DNA of 38,071 nucleotides from Limivivens sp034101475 (GTDB lineage: Bacteria; Bacillota; Clostridia; Lachnospirales; Lachnospiraceae), in NCBI GenBank assembly GCA_034101475.1, contig JAXEJQ010000049.1, positions 1 through 38,071 on the forward strand, given 5' to 3'. Under the pieces are notes generated by a model. It did no database searches and was not told the origin of the DNA. It saw nothing but the letters and a program-made list of their open reading frames with translations. The position numbers and the translations under genes are program-made. Shown piece after piece: positions 7,490 to 14,751 of this stretch. Each line of letters begins with the position of its first letter. The first letter of the stretch is position 1.

Positions 7490-7744
7490 ATGATGCAGCA
7501 GCCGATTATCGTAATGGATGTGCACGGTCTGCCTGCAGACCAGGCCATTGAGAAGATTGAGGATCAGATCAGAAGAGCAAATGCCGGTACATATCGGATA
7601 AAAGTGATTCATGGGTTCCATCGGGGAAACAATATTCAGAAGGCGATTTACCGGGAGATTGGCCATGGACTGAATCCAAAGGTGCTGCGGATTGTCGGCG
7701 GCGATAATCCGGGCATTACAGAACTGATTTTGAGAGAGTATTAA
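7490..7744 (+). CDS. Small stand-alone Smr-domain protein
   Basis: This 84-residue protein consists only of a Smr (small MutS-related) domain. The motifs are VMDVHGLPADQAIEKIEDQI (the 'D-x-H-G' signature with the following helix) and IKVIHGFHRGNNIQKAI, in which the second signature 'H-G-x-x-x-G' is present in the variant form HGFHRGN. Full-length MutS2 carries such a domain at its C terminus, where it has nuclease activity. Free-standing versions in Clostridia are common but poorly studied, and a nucleic-acid role is an inference from the family. AGGAGGAAAAG lies just before the start. Two adjacent ATG codons (7490 and 7493) are both possible. It is downstream of the VOC gene with an 81-base gap. 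Confidence 0.85.
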   Translation: MMQQPIIVMDVHGLPADQAIEKIEDQIRRANAGTYRIKVIHGFHRGNNIQKAIYREIGHGLNPKVLRIVGGDNPGITELILREY

Positions 7745-7823
7745 TCCATTTGTTTTTGGAAAAAGTCCTGCCATGCGGTCATAAGGAGCGTGTACAGATT
7801 TGGAAAGAAAGGTGAGATTTGAT

Positions 7824-8303
7824 ATGGATTACAGATTCTGGGGATGGGAGCAGGCAGATGTGCCTGCAGTTACCGGTCAATACAAGGGGATAGATACTCC
7901 TCTTGATTTATATGATGCGCTTTCGGAAATCTGGTGTGCGGATACCTGTGCGCCGCGGATGAGGCAGAACTGGACACCGGAAAATAAAACACTGGGACAG
8001 TGTTCCATTACCGCGTTTTTGGCTCAGGATATTTTTGGAGGCCGGGTGTATGGTATTCTTCGGCCGGGCGGAAATTATCATTGCTACAATGTGGTTGGTG
8101 ACTGCAGCTTTGATCTGACCAGCGAGCAGTTTGGGGATGAAATTCTGGTATATGAGGGAAATCCGGAGCAGTTCCGGGAAGTGCATTTTGCGAAAGAGGA
8201 GAAACGGCTGAGATACGAATATCTGAGGGAGGAACTGAAGAAGCGGTGTGACAGACGTTTCCCGGAGGAAAAGGAAACCGGCAGGGGACACTGCAGATTG
8301 TGA
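7824..8303 (+). CDS. YunG-like hypothetical protein with papain-like Cys-His-Asp pattern
   Basis: This 159-residue protein has no signal peptide. ATG at 7824 (MDYRFWGWEQ) is preferred because AAAGGTGAG lies seven bases upstream; a TTG at 7800, with AAGGAG further off, would add eight residues. The central block resembles Bacillus subtilis YunG: SEIWCADTCAP, then WTPENKTLGQCSITAFLAQD, GGNYHCYNVVGDC and FDLTSEQFG. Conserved Cys in GQCSITA, His in YHCYN and Asp in FDLTSEQF appear in the order and spacing of a papain/transglutaminase-type triad, so it could be a cysteine hydrolase or an inactive relative. That is inference; the family has no established function known to me. It is followed by a strong terminator that ends the transcript. 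Confidence 0.7.
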   Translation: MDYRFWGWEQADVPAVTGQYKGIDTPLDLYDALSEIWCADTCAPRMRQNWTPENKTLGQCSITAFLAQDIFGGRVYGILRPGGNYHCYNVVGDCSFDLTSEQFGDEILVYEGNPEQFREVHFAKEEKRLRYEYLREELKKRCDRRFPEEKETGRGHCRL

Positions 8304-8337
8304 ACAAAAAAAGCGGTTTGTGCAGGAATGATTCAGA

Positions 8338-8409
8338 AGCCTCCCGGCTCTGTTATGATGACGATACTGGAACAGGGATTGTTATCAGATCAGAGCCGGG
8401 AGGCTTTTT
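8338..8409 (+). terminator. Intrinsic terminator with perfect 15-bp stem and long loop
   Basis: AGCCTCCCGGCTCTG at 8338-8352 pairs exactly with 8391-8405, followed by TTTT. The 38-base loop is unusually long and contains no open frame. It separates the YunG-like gene from the LytTR regulator, whose binding site begins 40 bases on. Confidence 0.85.
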
Positions 8410-8462
8410 GCGCGCCGGAAAGAGAATATTGGAATCATGATGGAAGAAAGGGGAGAGGAATG

Positions 8463-9164
8463 ATGATTCGAATAGCCATTGTGGAAGATGATGCAATGTA
8501 TGCCGATCAGCTGAAGCAGTATCTGCAGCAATACGAGGAAGAAAACAGGGAGCTGCTGGAAGTCACGGTCTATACAGATGGAGATCAGATTGTCGAGAAA
8601 TATCATTCGCAGTTTGACATTATTTTGATGGATATTGAAATGAAATTTGTTGATGGGATGACAGCAGCGGAAGAAATCCGCAGAATTGATACGGAGGTAG
8701 CCATTATTTTTGTCACGAATATGGCTCAGTATGCGATTCGGGGGTATGCCGTTGATGCCCTGGATTACGTGCTGAAGCCAATTTCTTACTTTGCTTTCTC
8801 ACAGAGACTGAATCGTGCCATTGACCGCATGAAAAAGCGGGAAAGCAGGGTGATTCTGGTGGACATCAGGGGAGGAAGAATCCGCATGAACGTGGCGAAT
8901 ATTTTTTATATTGAAAGCCAGGGCCATACCTTGATTCTGCATACTATTCTGGGAAATTACGCCACATCCGGAACTATGAAAAAAATGGAAGAAAAGCTGG
9001 AAGGAATGAATTTCAGCCGGGGAAATAACGGTTATCTCATCAATCTGCAGCATGTGGAGGGTATCCGGGAAGGCTGCGCGGTTGTAAAAGGGGAGTGTCT
9101 GGCCATATCGAGAGCGCGGAAGAAAGGCTTCATGGAGGATCTGACCCGATACTGGGGAATGTGA
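8463..9164 (+). CDS. LytTR-family response regulator, no kinase adjacent
   Basis: This 233-residue cytoplasmic transcription factor has a receiver domain at 1-120 with acidic residues E8/D9/D10, phospho-acceptor D57 in FDIILMDIEM and the conserved Lys in DYVLKPIS near 107, so phosphorylation chemistry is intact. The C-terminal LytTR DNA-binding domain spans about 135-230 (GGRIRMNVANIFYIESQGHT, then FSRGNNGYLINLQHVEGI). AAGGGGAGAGG precedes two neighbouring ATG codons; 8463 gives the better spacing. Regulators of this type normally pair with a GHKL-type sensor, which is absent here, and they often control cell-surface or peptide-signalling genes. The next gene downstream is the secreted GH3 at 9394, with a direct repeat in between that could be its target (inference). 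The hybrid kinase at 414 is not of the GHKL type. Confidence 0.9.
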   Translation: MIRIAIVEDDAMYADQLKQYLQQYEEENRELLEVTVYTDGDQIVEKYHSQFDIILMDIEMKFVDGMTAAEEIRRIDTEVAIIFVTNMAQYAIRGYAVDALDYVLKPISYFAFSQRLNRAIDRMKKRESRVILVDIRGGRIRMNVANIFYIESQGHTLILHTILGNYATSGTMKKMEEKLEGMNFSRGNNGYLINLQHVEGIREGCAVVKGECLAISRARKKGFMEDLTRYWGM

Positions 9165-9172
9165 CGGGAAGC

Positions 9173-9231
9173 TTCCTTCCGTGAATGACTGACAGGGAAG
9201 GAATGGGCTGTTTCCTTTTGTGAATGACTGA
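9173..9231. repeat. Direct repeat pair, possible LytTR target, overlapping a small hairpin
   Basis: GTGAATGACTGA occurs at 9181-9192 and again at 9220-9231, 39 bases apart, each preceded by a TTCC-rich run. The first copy sits in the loop of an 8-bp stem (TTCCTTCC at 9173-9180 with 9196-9203). LytTR proteins bind pairs of direct repeats, so a site for the regulator just upstream is possible; the spacing is longer than in well-studied cases. A weak TAGGAT -10-like element lies at 9290-9295. Confidence 0.5.
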
Positions 9232-9393
9232 TTGTGCAGAAAAATTGCAGATTATGCAAATTCCCGATTTTGAAATTCGGACATGCTAGGATAGACATAC
9301 GAACCGGAGTCCGAAAGGATGCTTCCTGCACAGGAGAAGGATCTGCAGGAAAGGATTTCGGGCTCTTTTTTCCATGAAGGGAGGATTTTTTCT

Positions 9394-12300
9394 ATGAAGA
9401 AACAAAAAAACAAAGGGGCGGGAATGCTGAAGTCCGGTACAGGCGTTGTGCTTTCGACAGTACTCTGTATGACGGCGCTTTCTCCGCTCACAGCTTCTGC
9501 CGGAACGCTGGGAGGAAAGTATTATTCCGATTTCACATCTCTGGAAGAAGCGCTGGAAGCAGCCGGGCAGCTGAATCTGGAGGTTGCGGAAGAAGGAAAC
9601 GTTCTGCTGAAAAATGACGGATCGCTTCCGCTGACCGGAAAAGAGTACGTCAGCGTATTTGGCGTCAGCTCTTCGGAACTGGTGGGTGCCACCGGAAATA
9701 CCAATTCCGTGGGAAATGCGGAAGGTGTCAGTGAAAGAGGCGCCATTTATGACAGCCTGACGGCTGCCGGATTCAAGGTAAACGGTGTTCTGGCAGATTA
9801 TTACGCAGGACTGGGCGGCGCCGCGAACATCGGCAATGAGGTAACGGAATTCAGCGATGCTGTGGCAGATTCCATCAATCTTTATAACGAAGCTGCTGTT
9901 ATCGTCATTTCCAGAAGCGCAGGGGAAGGATCGGATGCAGCCACCATCACAGATGAGGTGGAAGACAATGATTACCTGGGTGAAGATGCCGGCTGGAAGC
10001 ATGAATCTCTGTTCCGGGGAACCTATTCCGATACACTGTCAGAATGTGCATACGATGAAAATTCGGAAACCGAGTACAAGCATTATCTGGAACTGACCGA
10101 GAGTGAAGAGGATCTGATCCAGTATGTGGAAGAACATTTTAACAAGGTTGTGGTTGTTTTAAATACCGCCAATGCCATGGAGGTTTACAACCTGCGTGAG
10201 GATGAAAACATCAACGCTATTCTTCTGATGGGACGTCCCGGTGAAACAGGTCATCTGTCGGTAGGCGAGATTCTGGCAGGTGAGATCAATCCTTCCGGTA
10301 AACTTGTGGATGAATGGAATACGGATTTCACAGCGGATCCGACCTGGGCAAACTTCAGCTACGGCGCACAGGCCGGCAGCCAGAACATGTATTACTATGT
10401 GGACGATGAAGGAAATGTGGTTTCCAAAAATGATATTGCATGGGGAACCCATGATCAGAACGGCTATTACGGCGTTGATTACGAAGAGGATATTTACCTG
10501 GGCTACAACTACTGGGAGACTTATTACTATGAGTATTATCAGTCTCTGATTGCCGGCGGCGCAGGAGAAGAAGAGGCAGCGGCGGCAGCCAATAAATGGT
10601 GGGAAAAGAATGTGACCTATCCCTTTGGCTATGGTCTTTCCTATACAACCTTCAGCCTCAATATCGACGCGGATGCCCTCTATGCGGAAGGAAACGACGG
10701 AAAGGTAAGCGACTTCTCCCTGACGGAGTCCAGCCTGGAAGAGCTGTTTGCATCCAGCGAAGGAAATCCGGCGCAGGTAAAGACCCTGTATGTTCCGGTT
10801 ACGGTGACAAACACCGGTGATATGGCAGGAAAAGAAGTTGTGGAGGTTTATGTGACGGCTCCCTACAGCGACAGCTCCAGCTTGGAAAAATCCTTTGTAA
10901 CTCTCAGCGGCTATACAAAGACCGATGAGATCCGTCCGGGCGAAAGTCAGACCGTTTATGTAAAAGTCAATGTGCAGGATTTCTCCTCCTTTGATTACAA
11001 CGATGCAAATGGAAATGAGAATCTCGGCTATGAATTAGAGGCCGGCGAATATGTGATCCGCGCAATGGAAACCTCTCACTATGATGTGGCAACAGATGTG
11101 GAAAATACGGAAGATGCTTATGATGAGATTTCCTTCACACTGGATTCCACCGTTGCCCTTCAGCTGGATGATTTCAGTGACAATCTGGCAACGGCCCTTT
11201 TCTCAGATGATCTGGAAACCTACACAGCATCTACGGATGAAGACCACAACCAGCCGTACACCTCTCTGCGTACTGCTGCTTACTCCGCAGACGGAGTATC
11301 GGAGGAGGTTCTTCTTTCCAGAAGCAATATCCTGACCTACAAGCCGGAAGCTCCGACCATGGGAGATCTGACTCTGAAACAGGAAGTTATTGAAAACTGG
11401 GAATACTGGAATACCTTCAGTGCAGGAGATACTGAAGAGGATATCTGGTATGTGGACAGCATTCCGTCCAACTGGACCCAGGGAACCGGCACAGCCGATG
11501 AGAATGGTGTTTATGCCATTACTCTTGCGGACATGATGGGAATTGAGCTTTATGATGAAGCGACGGAAAGCGGCTTCAGCGCAGAGTGGGATAAATTTAT
11601 GAACCAGCTGACCGTGGACGAGATGAAGCTTCTGGTTGAGCGTCAGAACAGTATGTGGACCACCACAGAGCTGGCGACCATCGGAAAGGTCTCCACGACA
11701 CAGGCGGATTCCTACAATGATGTCAGAACCGCAGGCGGTACCTTCCTGTGGGTAGATTCTCCGACTCTGGCAGCAACCTGGAATACTGATCTGGCAAACA
11801 AGGTTGGTCTGCTTCGCGGCAATATTGAAGTGCTGAATGGCTGGAGCGGATACGGCGGCAAGGAAATGGATACGCACCGTTCTCCGTTCTCCGGACGGAA
11901 TGCAGAGTACCTGTCCCAGGACGGCATCCAGGGCGGTTACATTGCAGCAGCCTTTACCTCCGGTATGGAATCCAAGGGTGTTACCTGTTACATCAAGCAC
12001 TTTGCACTGAATGATATGGAAACCTGCCGTGACGGTATGAACAACAATGTATGGGTATCGGAACAGGCTGCCCGTCAGATTTATTTCAAAGTATTCCAGA
12101 TGGCCATGCAGGAAGGCGGCGCAAGCGGATCCATGACCGGTTTCGCCAGATTCTGCGCAACACCCATGAGTATGAACTACAGGGTAAATGTCAGCATGGT
12201 TGCGGATGAATGGGGCTGGGATGGCTTCTTCATCACAGACGGTTATTCAGGCGTTTCAAAATGTACCACAATGGAAACCATGCTGCGCGCTCATGTTATT

Positions 12301-13095
12301 CCGCTGCCGCTGGGATCCTCTGTTCCGAATATTCAGGGTGAATGGGATGGAACACTCCGTGACGGAATGGGAAATGTGACCATTGACGGAGTGGAAAACA
12401 GTACCCAGTATTATTCTCTGCGTGAGACGGCAGCTCTGATTCTGTATGCAGACGCCAAGAGCAATGATGTCCGCAACGGATTCGTTCTGACGACTCTGGC
12501 GGCTCAGGAAAGTACGGCAAAACAGGGTGAAGAAATGACCGCGGACCTGGGACTTTCCGCAGAGGAGCTGGGAGCATCCGTTGCAGTTTATGAGATTACA
12601 GAAGGCGAGCTGCCGGAAGGAGTTACCCTTTCTTCTGACGGTATCTTAAGCGGTACTCCTGTGGAAGCAGGTTCCTATTCCTTCACCGTGAACTGTACCA
12701 TCGACGGATGGGTTACTCCGGAACTGGTAACCGGGCTGACTGCAGCGGAAACGCTGAATGTGGAAAGTGCCTTCTATGTATCCGAAGGAGCAGATCCGCT
12801 GGATGGAGCAGTCGTAGGTGAGGAATATCGTACGGCGATTACCTCGGATACCTTTGCAGTAAATGAAAATACAACCTATAGCTTCGTGACGTATTCTCTG
12901 CTGGAAGGAGATCTGGAAGCCTACGGCCTGACGGTTCGTGAGGATGGATATATTACCGGAACACCTACCCAGAGCGGTTCGGTTGATTTCACCCTGCAGG
13001 TTGAAGTTGGAACCGAATCTGCGACTCCCTGGGGAGGAACCATGACTTCCAGCGAGTACTATACTTACAGCGGCACCATTGTAATCAGCGAGTAA
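9394..13095 (+). CDS. Secreted GH3 glycosidase, circularly permuted, with C-terminal Ig-like domains
   Basis: This very large (1233-residue) exported glycoside hydrolase of family 3 would remove terminal beta-linked sugars outside the cell. The start at 9394 follows AAGGGAGG. A signal peptide spans about 1-36 (hydrophobic GVVLSTVLCMTALSPLTASA). The usual GH3 domain order is swapped: first the alpha/beta C domain (EEGNVLLKNDGSLPL near 60 to YPFGYGLSYTTF near 410), then a fibronectin-III-like domain (VTVTNTGDMAGKEVVEVYV), then the catalytic barrel with YIKHFALNDMETCRDG (K868/H869) and the nucleophile region GFFITDGYSG (D949). The C-terminal part holds two putative Ig-type modules ending in 'GILSGTPVEAGSYSF' and 'YITGTPTQSGSVDF'. 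The usual substrate-binding DGPxG appears as ADSYND, so this copy is more divergent than the GH3 at 14752. There is no LPXTG or membrane anchor. The same order is known from Ruminococcus albus and Butyrivibrio beta-glucosidases. Substrate is unknown. Confidence 0.9.
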   Translation: MKKQKNKGAGMLKSGTGVVLSTVLCMTALSPLTASAGTLGGKYYSDFTSLEEALEAAGQLNLEVAEEGNVLLKNDGSLPLTGKEYVSVFGVSSSELVGATGNTNSVGNAEGVSERGAIYDSLTAAGFKVNGVLADYYAGLGGAANIGNEVTEFSDAVADSINLYNEAAVIVISRSAGEGSDAATITDEVEDNDYLGEDAGWKHESLFRGTYSDTLSECAYDENSETEYKHYLELTESEEDLIQYVEEHFNKVVVVLNTANAMEVYNLREDENINAILLMGRPGETGHLSVGEILAGEINPSGKLVDEWNTDFTADPTWANFSYGAQAGSQNMYYYVDDEGNVVSKNDIAWGTHDQNGYYGVDYEEDIYLGYNYWETYYYEYYQSLIAGGAGEEEAAAAANKWWEKNVTYPFGYGLSYTTFSLNIDADALYAEGNDGKVSDFSLTESSLEELFASSEGNPAQVKTLYVPVTVTNTGDMAGKEVVEVYVTAPYSDSSSLEKSFVTLSGYTKTDEIRPGESQTVYVKVNVQDFSSFDYNDANGNENLGYELEAGEYVIRAMETSHYDVATDVENTEDAYDEISFTLDSTVALQLDDFSDNLATALFSDDLETYTASTDEDHNQPYTSLRTAAYSADGVSEEVLLSRSNILTYKPEAPTMGDLTLKQEVIENWEYWNTFSAGDTEEDIWYVDSIPSNWTQGTGTADENGVYAITLADMMGIELYDEATESGFSAEWDKFMNQLTVDEMKLLVERQNSMWTTTELATIGKVSTTQADSYNDVRTAGGTFLWVDSPTLAATWNTDLANKVGLLRGNIEVLNGWSGYGGKEMDTHRSPFSGRNAEYLSQDGIQGGYIAAAFTSGMESKGVTCYIKHFALNDMETCRDGMNNNVWVSEQAARQIYFKVFQMAMQEGGASGSMTGFARFCATPMSMNYRVNVSMVADEWGWDGFFITDGYSGVSKCTTMETMLRAHVIPLPLGSSVPNIQGEWDGTLRDGMGNVTIDGVENSTQYYSLRETAALILYADAKSNDVRNGFVLTTLAAQESTAKQGEEMTADLGLSAEELGASVAVYEITEGELPEGVTLSSDGILSGTPVEAGSYSFTVNCTIDGWVTPELVTGLTAAETLNVESAFYVSEGADPLDGAVVGEEYRTAITSDTFAVNENTTYSFVTYSLLEGDLEAYGLTVREDGYITGTPTQSGSVDFTLQVEVGTESATPWGGTMTSSEYYTYSGTIVISE

Positions 13096-13102
13096 AAAAA
13101 GG

Positions 13103-13130
13103 GGGCGTGCAGGTCACACTGTGCGCCCTT
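13103..13130 (+). terminator. Weak hairpin after the GH3 gene
   Basis: GGGCGTGCAG at 13103-13112 can pair with CTGTGCGCCC at 13119-13128 through ten pairs including two G-U. An A-run precedes it and only TT follows, so termination in the plus direction would be inefficient; it may work better for the opposite strand. Confidence 0.45.
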
Positions 13131-13140
13131 GTATGCCTCA

Positions 13141-13328
13141 GCTGATTAACAGCCCGTTTCAATTGCCTGAATTTCTGTCTGCTTCGTTGGTCTGGACTTC
13201 GTCTCGGTGGGCGCTGAACCTGTGTCACCGGCACACAGCGCCGTCAAGCGCCGCAGCCACCGCTGCGACTCCTTCCTCCGCCTTGCAGACTGAAAGTTTA
13301 TACTGCGTGAAACAGCTTGTTAATCAGC
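13141..13328. repeat. Non-coding block bounded by 11-bp inverted repeat
   Basis: GCTGATTAACA at 13141-13151 is the exact complement of 13318-13328. Inside are further pairs (GGCGCTG with CAGCGCC, GTCTGC with GCAGAC) and a G+C-rich, CGC-repetitive stretch unlike nearby coding sequence. No reading frame with a ribosome binding site is present. It abuts the larger element at 13356 and together they fill the 600-base gap between the GH3 and the next gene. Confidence 0.6.
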
Positions 13329-13355
13329 GTGAGTCATACTTGTTTTCAAAATCAC

Positions 13356-13681
13356 GTAACTGTTCAGAGCCAACCTCCAAAATGCTTTGCATTTCGTCAA
13401 TCAGTCATAAAACCACTTATGCGCAAGCGCATCGTGGTTTATGACTTTTGACCCTGGCATCATGAAATGAGCTGCCCGACAAATGAGCCTTCCGTCGATT
13501 TTTCCGTGCTGTGCACTTCCAAAATCGACGAAAACATTCGCAATTCGCTCATTTTTCTGCGAAAAATGGCTCCTTGCTCATGTTTTGCGGGCCCCATAGA
13601 CATGAAAATCCATGCAAGCACGGATTTTCATGTCCATTTGTCCCTTGGCTCATGAAATTTTGCCTGGCTCTGAACAATTAC
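13356..13681. repeat. 326-bp palindromic element with nested hairpins
   Basis: The ends are a 17-bp inverted repeat (GTAACTGTTCAGAGCCA at 13356-13372; complement at 13665-13681, one mismatch). Inside are at least three strong hairpins: 13404-13416 with 13434-13445, enclosing the perfect palindrome ATGCGC-AA-GCGCAT at 13419-13432; 13493-13502 with 13521-13530 (ten bp, perfect); and 13599-13611 with 13622-13634 (13 bp, perfect). No coding frame is convincing. The end sequence recurs elsewhere in the window (18201, 34086), and an internal phrase (TTTG-CCCTTGGCTCAT) recurs at 6913. This looks like a non-autonomous repeat element or structured RNA. Confidence 0.75.
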
Positions 13682-13713
13682 ATATCACAGTAAAGAAGAA
13701 CAGGAGGCAAATT

Positions 13714-14712
13714 ATGAGAAAATTCAGGAAAACAGAGGAAATTACAGAGATGGAGAAGAAGAGAAATTTTCAGAAAATGACAAATATGGCGGCAGCCGTT
13801 CTGATTGCAGCGGCAGTCTGCATGGGCAGCTGTGAAACATCCTTCCTGACAGCAGCAGCGGAAGAGACGGAAACCGAAACAGATGCCGGTGCCGCCGCCG
13901 TTGAGACAGAAGCCGATGCCGCCGCCGAAGGGGAGCTGTCTGCGGTGTTCCACCTGAATAATGGTGAGAGCGATGATATTTATGAGACTTTTTCCTTTGA
14001 AACAAACAAATGGATTGAAAAACCGGAGGATCCGTCCTGGGAAGGACATGTCTTTGACGGATGGTATGAGGATGCGGAATGCACAACGGCCTTCAGCTTT
14101 GATCCACGCTACAGTGAGAGTAAGGAACTGTATGCAAAATGGAGAACAATTTATACCTTTGAAGCTGAATATACATATCTGGAAGGCAAGCCGGGAAGAG
14201 GGTATTCCGGAGAAAGCAGCGGTCTGCATCTGATTATGGAAGATAATACGGAAAACGGGACAGCCAGCAACGGTTACTATGTGGGATGGCTGTATTATAA
14301 TAACGCGTCTGTGGATTTTGAACTGGAAGCGGCTGAGGAGACCGACGATGTCACCATCGTATTCCGGCTGTCTGCGGAATATGATCCCCTGGAGGTTACC
14401 GGTGATGAGCTTCTGGTGGAGGTATGCGATGAGAGCGGCAGCAACATTACCGATTATCCCTTTGAACTGTCCATCACCGATGCCTACGACCTGATTGAAG
14501 AAAATGAACACGGAAAGCGGGACTTTACCGATTATGTGGCAGTTACCGGCGTAACCCTTCAGGAAGGCTATAACATGATCAGTCTGGTGGTAAACAATAA
14601 TATCAAAGGCTCCGGCGGAACCATGTATGCCGCTGCGCCCATTGTGGACTGTATGTATCTCTATACCGGTACAGAACTGACACCCATTGAGTATCCGGAG
14701 AATCTTTCCTGA
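13714..14712 (+). CDS. Secreted protein with InlB-type repeat and CBM35-like domain
   Basis: This 332-residue exported protein starts at 13714, six bases after AGGAGG. A hydrophobic segment (MAAAVLIAAAVCMGS near 23-37) is followed by Cys in MGSC, which could be an imperfect lipobox, or by a type I cleavage site after TAAA. A low-complexity Glu/Thr/Ala linker comes next (about 50-75). Then comes one Listeria-Bacteroides (InlB B-type) repeat ending in GWYEDAECTTAF and ELYAKW. The second half starts YTFEAEYTYLEG and has the lectin-like sandwich pattern of CBM6/CBM35 modules. It lies between two GH3 genes, 40 bases before the second, with no terminator, so a shared transcript is likely and a role in presenting glycan to the GH3 enzymes is a reasonable inference. 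The CBM call is by pattern and not certain. Confidence 0.7.
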   Translation: MRKFRKTEEITEMEKKRNFQKMTNMAAAVLIAAAVCMGSCETSFLTAAAEETETETDAGAAAVETEADAAAEGELSAVFHLNNGESDDIYETFSFETNKWIEKPEDPSWEGHVFDGWYEDAECTTAFSFDPRYSESKELYAKWRTIYTFEAEYTYLEGKPGRGYSGESSGLHLIMEDNTENGTASNGYYVGWLYYNNASVDFELEAAEETDDVTIVFRLSAEYDPLEVTGDELLVEVCDESGSNITDYPFELSITDAYDLIEENEHGKRDFTDYVAVTGVTLQEGYNMISLVVNNNIKGSGGTMYAAAPIVDCMYLYTGTELTPIEYPENLS

Positions 14713-14751
14713 CAGACCGATTGAGAATAAGAACGGGAGGATTGAGATCTT

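Noticed and set aside
7001..7774. 257-codon minus-strand open frame
   Set aside because: It covers both the VOC and Smr genes, which have clear motifs and binding sites on the plus strand.
11203..12000. Long minus-strand open frame inside the first GH3
   Set aside because: It is opposite conserved GH3 barrel sequence and has no ribosome binding site.
13121..13655. Plus-strand frames of 107 and 62 codons in the repeat block
   Set aside because: No ribosome binding site, odd amino-acid content, and they follow the inverted-repeat structure rather than any protein pattern.
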